This document shows, piece after piece, positions 5,329 through 7,653 of a DNA stretch of 7,653 nt; the first letter of the stretch is position 1, and every line of letters begins with the position of its first letter. The notes under the pieces are model-generated. The model was not told where the DNA came from. It did not search any database and saw nothing but the letters and a program-made list of their open reading frames with translations. Origin of the DNA: Bacteroidota bacterium (GTDB lineage: Bacteria > Bacteroidota > Bacteroidia > Bacteroidales > VadinHA17); the NCBI GenBank assembly GCA_016868515.1, contig VGGM01000059.1, positions 1 through 7,653 on the forward strand, read 5' to 3'. Both the position numbers and the translations under genes were made by a program.

Positions 5329-7653
5329 CTACTTAATCAGAGCATCAACAGGGATTCTCTTTCCCTTAAGCTGTTCCTGGTATTTTGGCCAGTCATTGGT
5401 AAGAAAATCATTCATGAGTCTGGTTGCTTCTTCGATTGCTGTGTTAACACCATCGACCTGGGTTCTCTCTGTTGAGGTTAATTCCCTTGTTGTGGAAGAG
5501 AGAATACGGTAGTTGTTGATTTTGGTGAATAGTCCCTCCGGCCTTCCTGAAAGGCTTCTTTCAGATGCAGTGTATTTGTCCCTCAAAGGATTATGAACAT
5601 CCTTTAACTCTTCTGCTATGCGGGTATCAATACGTGTATATTCATCAACCTTTGTTATAAGAGTGCTGCAGTCGTTGAACTTCTTGTACAATTCGTTAAG
5701 AGAGTTGATTTTTGGGATGTATGTTTCAGCCTCAGCACTGTTCCTGGCCGCTATTGTCAGGTCGATTGCCGGCATCCTCGGATCTCCGGATACTGTTATT
5801 TCAGTAACTGATGATTCTCCACCGAGTGACATTCTTACCTGGTATTTGCCAGGCAGAACCCTTGCACCTCCGGCACCACGTGCCATTGCCTGCTGAGCTG
5901 CCTGTCCCCGTACCTGCTGATCGGTGGTTTCTCTGGGTATCATCCCTGCCAGGGGGATTCCATCCCGGTCAAATCTCCATGCAAAGCGGTTGAATCCTTT
6001 TCTGGCAGTCACTTCAATATTCCTTATTACAACTCCTTTTTCTGAAAGTATCTCCACTTTGAGCTGCTCTCCGGTATCATCATTTACATATGCCGTAAGC
6101 ATGGCAGCTATTGGTCTGTTTGCTCCCTCGAACATAGCATCTGCCCTGAAATAGTATCCGGGGTTGTTGCGTGTGTTGGCCATAACAGCCAGAGGCGGAT
6201 CAATGGCCTTAACCTTGCTGTTGAGGACGGCACCCGAAGTGCGTGCAACCTCCCGCAGTGGTCTGATGTCATCAAGTACATATATTGCGCGACCGAATGT
6301 TCCGATAACCAGGTCGTGCTCTCTGGGATGAATTACAAGGTCGTAGGTTGATACTGTAGGATAACCATTTACCCACTTGTTCCATATCTTTCCTCCGTCA
6401 AAGCTTGCATACAGGCCAAATTCGGTTCCGGCAAACAGAAGCTTCGGTTCAACGGGGTCCTGCACAAAGCAGAGCACATAGCCCCATACCTTTGTATCAT
6501 CAATTAATCTCTCCCATGTCTTCCCGAAATTCCTGGTTACATACAGATGTGCACTGTTATCGCCGGTCCTGTAGTTGTTGAGTACAACAAATGCTTCTCC
6601 TGCAATGTGTAATGAGGCAGTAATCTGAGGTATCCATGAATTCGCAGGGGCTCCTTTTATGTTAGGCGTTGTGTTGGTCCATGTCTTTCCCCCGTCAGTG
6701 GTAACCTGGACATTTCCGTCGTCGGTACCTGCCCATATTACGTCCTTCTGAACTGGTGAAGGTGAGATGGTTAAGATGGTAGTATGTACCTCAGCTCCGG
6801 TGGCATCAATAGTCATACCTCCGCTTCTGTTGGAATTCTGCTTTTCAGGATTATTTGTTGTAAGGTCAGGTGATATCTTTGTCCAGGTGTCGCCCCTGTC
6901 GGTGCTCTTGTGCACAAACTGGCTTCCGAAATAGATCGTATTGTTATCGAACGGATCCTGTGCAAGAGCTGAATTCCAGTTAAACCTCAGCCTTTCATTT
7001 GGTACGGCAGAAGGCCTGATGCTGGTGGTGGCACCGGTTTGCAGGTCAACCCTGCGCAGGGCACCTCCCTGTGACTGGGCATAACAATAACGCGGGTCTC
7101 CGGCTACCGGCATGGCGTCAAATCCATCGCCACCAATAAGGAATTCCCAGTCTTCATTGATTATACTCCCTCCCCATTTATATGCGGGACCTCGCCAGCT
7201 TCCGTTGTCCTGCAGGCCACCATAAATGTAATAGGGCATTTCCATGTCAACAGTTATATGGTAGAACTGCCCCAGGGCAAGGTTCATAATGTGTTTCCAT
7301 GTCCTGCCCATATCATAACTGATTGCAAGTCCGCCGTCATTGCCCTCGATTATATGCCTAGGGTTGGCTGGATTTATCCACCATGCATGATGATCGGAAT
7401 GAACGGTTCCTGCAATCCTGTAAGGAAATGTCAACCCACCGTCTTCGCTCATTCCAACACCGGTATGAATGGTGTATAGCCTGTTCTCGTTAGTCGGGTC
7501 AATGTGTATTTCAGCATAATAGAAAGGTCTTCCTCCGATTCCCTGTTCACCTCTCTTTTCCCATCTGAAGCCGCCATCGGTTGAACGGTAAATTGCACTC
7601 GGCTTTGATTCAATATAGGCATAAACGTATTCAGGCCTGTTGGTCGAAATTGC
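5329..7653 (-). CDS. BNR/Asp-box beta-propeller protein of the VPS10/sortilin-like 'glycosyl hydrolase' group (5' end outside window)
   Basis: The frame is open to the window edge, giving 774 visible residues; ATG 7452 is internal, because an Asp-box and conserved sequence continue upstream of it. Relatives are usually around 1000 residues or more, so a signal peptide and several propeller blades are probably missing. Asp-box motifs (S-x-D-x-G-x-x-W type), numbered from the first visible codon, are STDGGFRW 24-31, SEDGGLTF 69-76, SYDMGRTW 112-119, STDRGDTW 250-257, TTDGGKTW 318-325, TRNFGKTW 373-380 and SFDGGKIW 417-424. The segment GTFGRAIYVLDDI near 451-463 closes the propeller region. A beta-sandwich-like domain with PGKYQVRM follows, then a helical C-terminal part. 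Databases often label such proteins glycosyl hydrolase or sialidase-like, but no glycosidase active site is visible, so the activity is unknown. They are usually exported. No type IX secretion tail is obvious at the C-terminus. Confidence 0.9.
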   Translation of the reverse strand, partial: AISTNRPEYVYAYIESKPSAIYRSTDGGFRWEKRGEQGIGGRPFYYAEIHIDPTNENRLYTIHTGVGMSEDGGLTFPYRIAGTVHSDHHAWWINPANPRHIIEGNDGGLAISYDMGRTWKHIMNLALGQFYHITVDMEMPYYIYGGLQDNGSWRGPAYKWGGSIINEDWEFLIGGDGFDAMPVAGDPRYCYAQSQGGALRRVDLQTGATTSIRPSAVPNERLRFNWNSALAQDPFDNNTIYFGSQFVHKSTDRGDTWTKISPDLTTNNPEKQNSNRSGGMTIDATGAEVHTTILTISPSPVQKDVIWAGTDDGNVQVTTDGGKTWTNTTPNIKGAPANSWIPQITASLHIAGEAFVVLNNYRTGDNSAHLYVTRNFGKTWERLIDDTKVWGYVLCFVQDPVEPKLLFAGTEFGLYASFDGGKIWNKWVNGYPTVSTYDLVIHPREHDLVIGTFGRAIYVLDDIRPLREVARTSGAVLNSKVKAIDPPLAVMANTRNNPGYYFRADAMFEGANRPIAAMLTAYVNDDTGEQLKVEILSEKGVVIRNIEVTARKGFNRFAWRFDRDGIPLAGMIPRETTDQQVRGQAAQQAMARGAGGARVLPGKYQVRMSLGGESSVTEITVSGDPRMPAIDLTIAARNSAEAETYIPKINSLNELYKKFNDCSTLITKVDEYTRIDTRIAEELKDVHNPLRDKYTASERSLSGRPEGLFTKINNYRILSSTTRELTSTERTQVDGVNTAIEEATRLMNDFLTNDWPKYQEQLKGKRIPVDALIK

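Noticed and set aside
7258..7479. 73-codon plus-strand ORF opposite the beta-propeller gene
   Set aside because: It lies opposite Asp-box coding sequence and is a shadow frame.
5329..7653. Sialidase or glycosidase activity for the Asp-box protein
   Set aside because: Asp-boxes are structural propeller motifs found in many non-enzymatic proteins; I see no sialidase arginine triad or other catalytic signature in the visible part.
1..7653. Phage, transposon, defence-system or CRISPR content
   Set aside because: No integrase, transposase, terminal inverted repeats, direct-repeat arrays or defence-gene motifs were found; the genes are mostly housekeeping or envelope functions.

Overview
The window looks like chromosomal DNA from a member of the Bacteroidota, most probably Bacteroidales or a relative, of moderate GC content. 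The reasons are a RecF C-terminus followed directly by a short DUF721/DciA-like gene, a Bacteroidota-style ndk, an nrnA-type DHH phosphoesterase overlapping a GldI-like FKBP lipoprotein gene, a large BNR/VPS10-type beta-propeller protein, and start codons without clear Shine-Dalgarno sequences. The species cannot be named from the sequence.

Layout. 1-564 (+) is the C-terminal half of recF, cut by the window edge. 533-823 (+) is a DciA-like (DUF721) gene overlapping it by 32 bp. 824-936 is a short convergent intergenic region carrying a degenerate 9-bp tandem repeat and a weak hairpin. 937-2652 (-) is an uncharacterised 571-residue protein in which I see one transglutaminase-like cysteine/histidine core and a second, apparently inactivated copy at the C-terminus. 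2712-3134 (-) is ndk, upstream of that gene and probably co-transcribed with it. 3135-3213 is a divergent promoter region with an 8-bp inverted repeat that ends right at the next start codon. 3214-5275 (+) is a tight three-gene cluster: nrnA-like DHH phosphoesterase, GldI-like FKBP lipoprotein and a second FKBP lipoprotein. 5286-5321 is a strong perfect-stem terminator between convergent genes. 5329-7653 (-) is a large Asp-box beta-propeller protein whose N-terminus lies beyond the window.

How the genes relate. recF and the DciA-like gene serve DNA replication and repair (gap loading; helicase loading by homology). ndk and nrnA both act in nucleotide metabolism (NTP balancing; nanoRNA and pAp turnover) and are transcribed from a shared divergent region. 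The two FKBP lipoproteins are probably envelope folding factors. The beta-propeller gene is a separate unit.

The part least explained by known families is the two-core transglutaminase-like protein at 937-2652. No mobile element, CRISPR array, tRNA or rRNA gene was seen.
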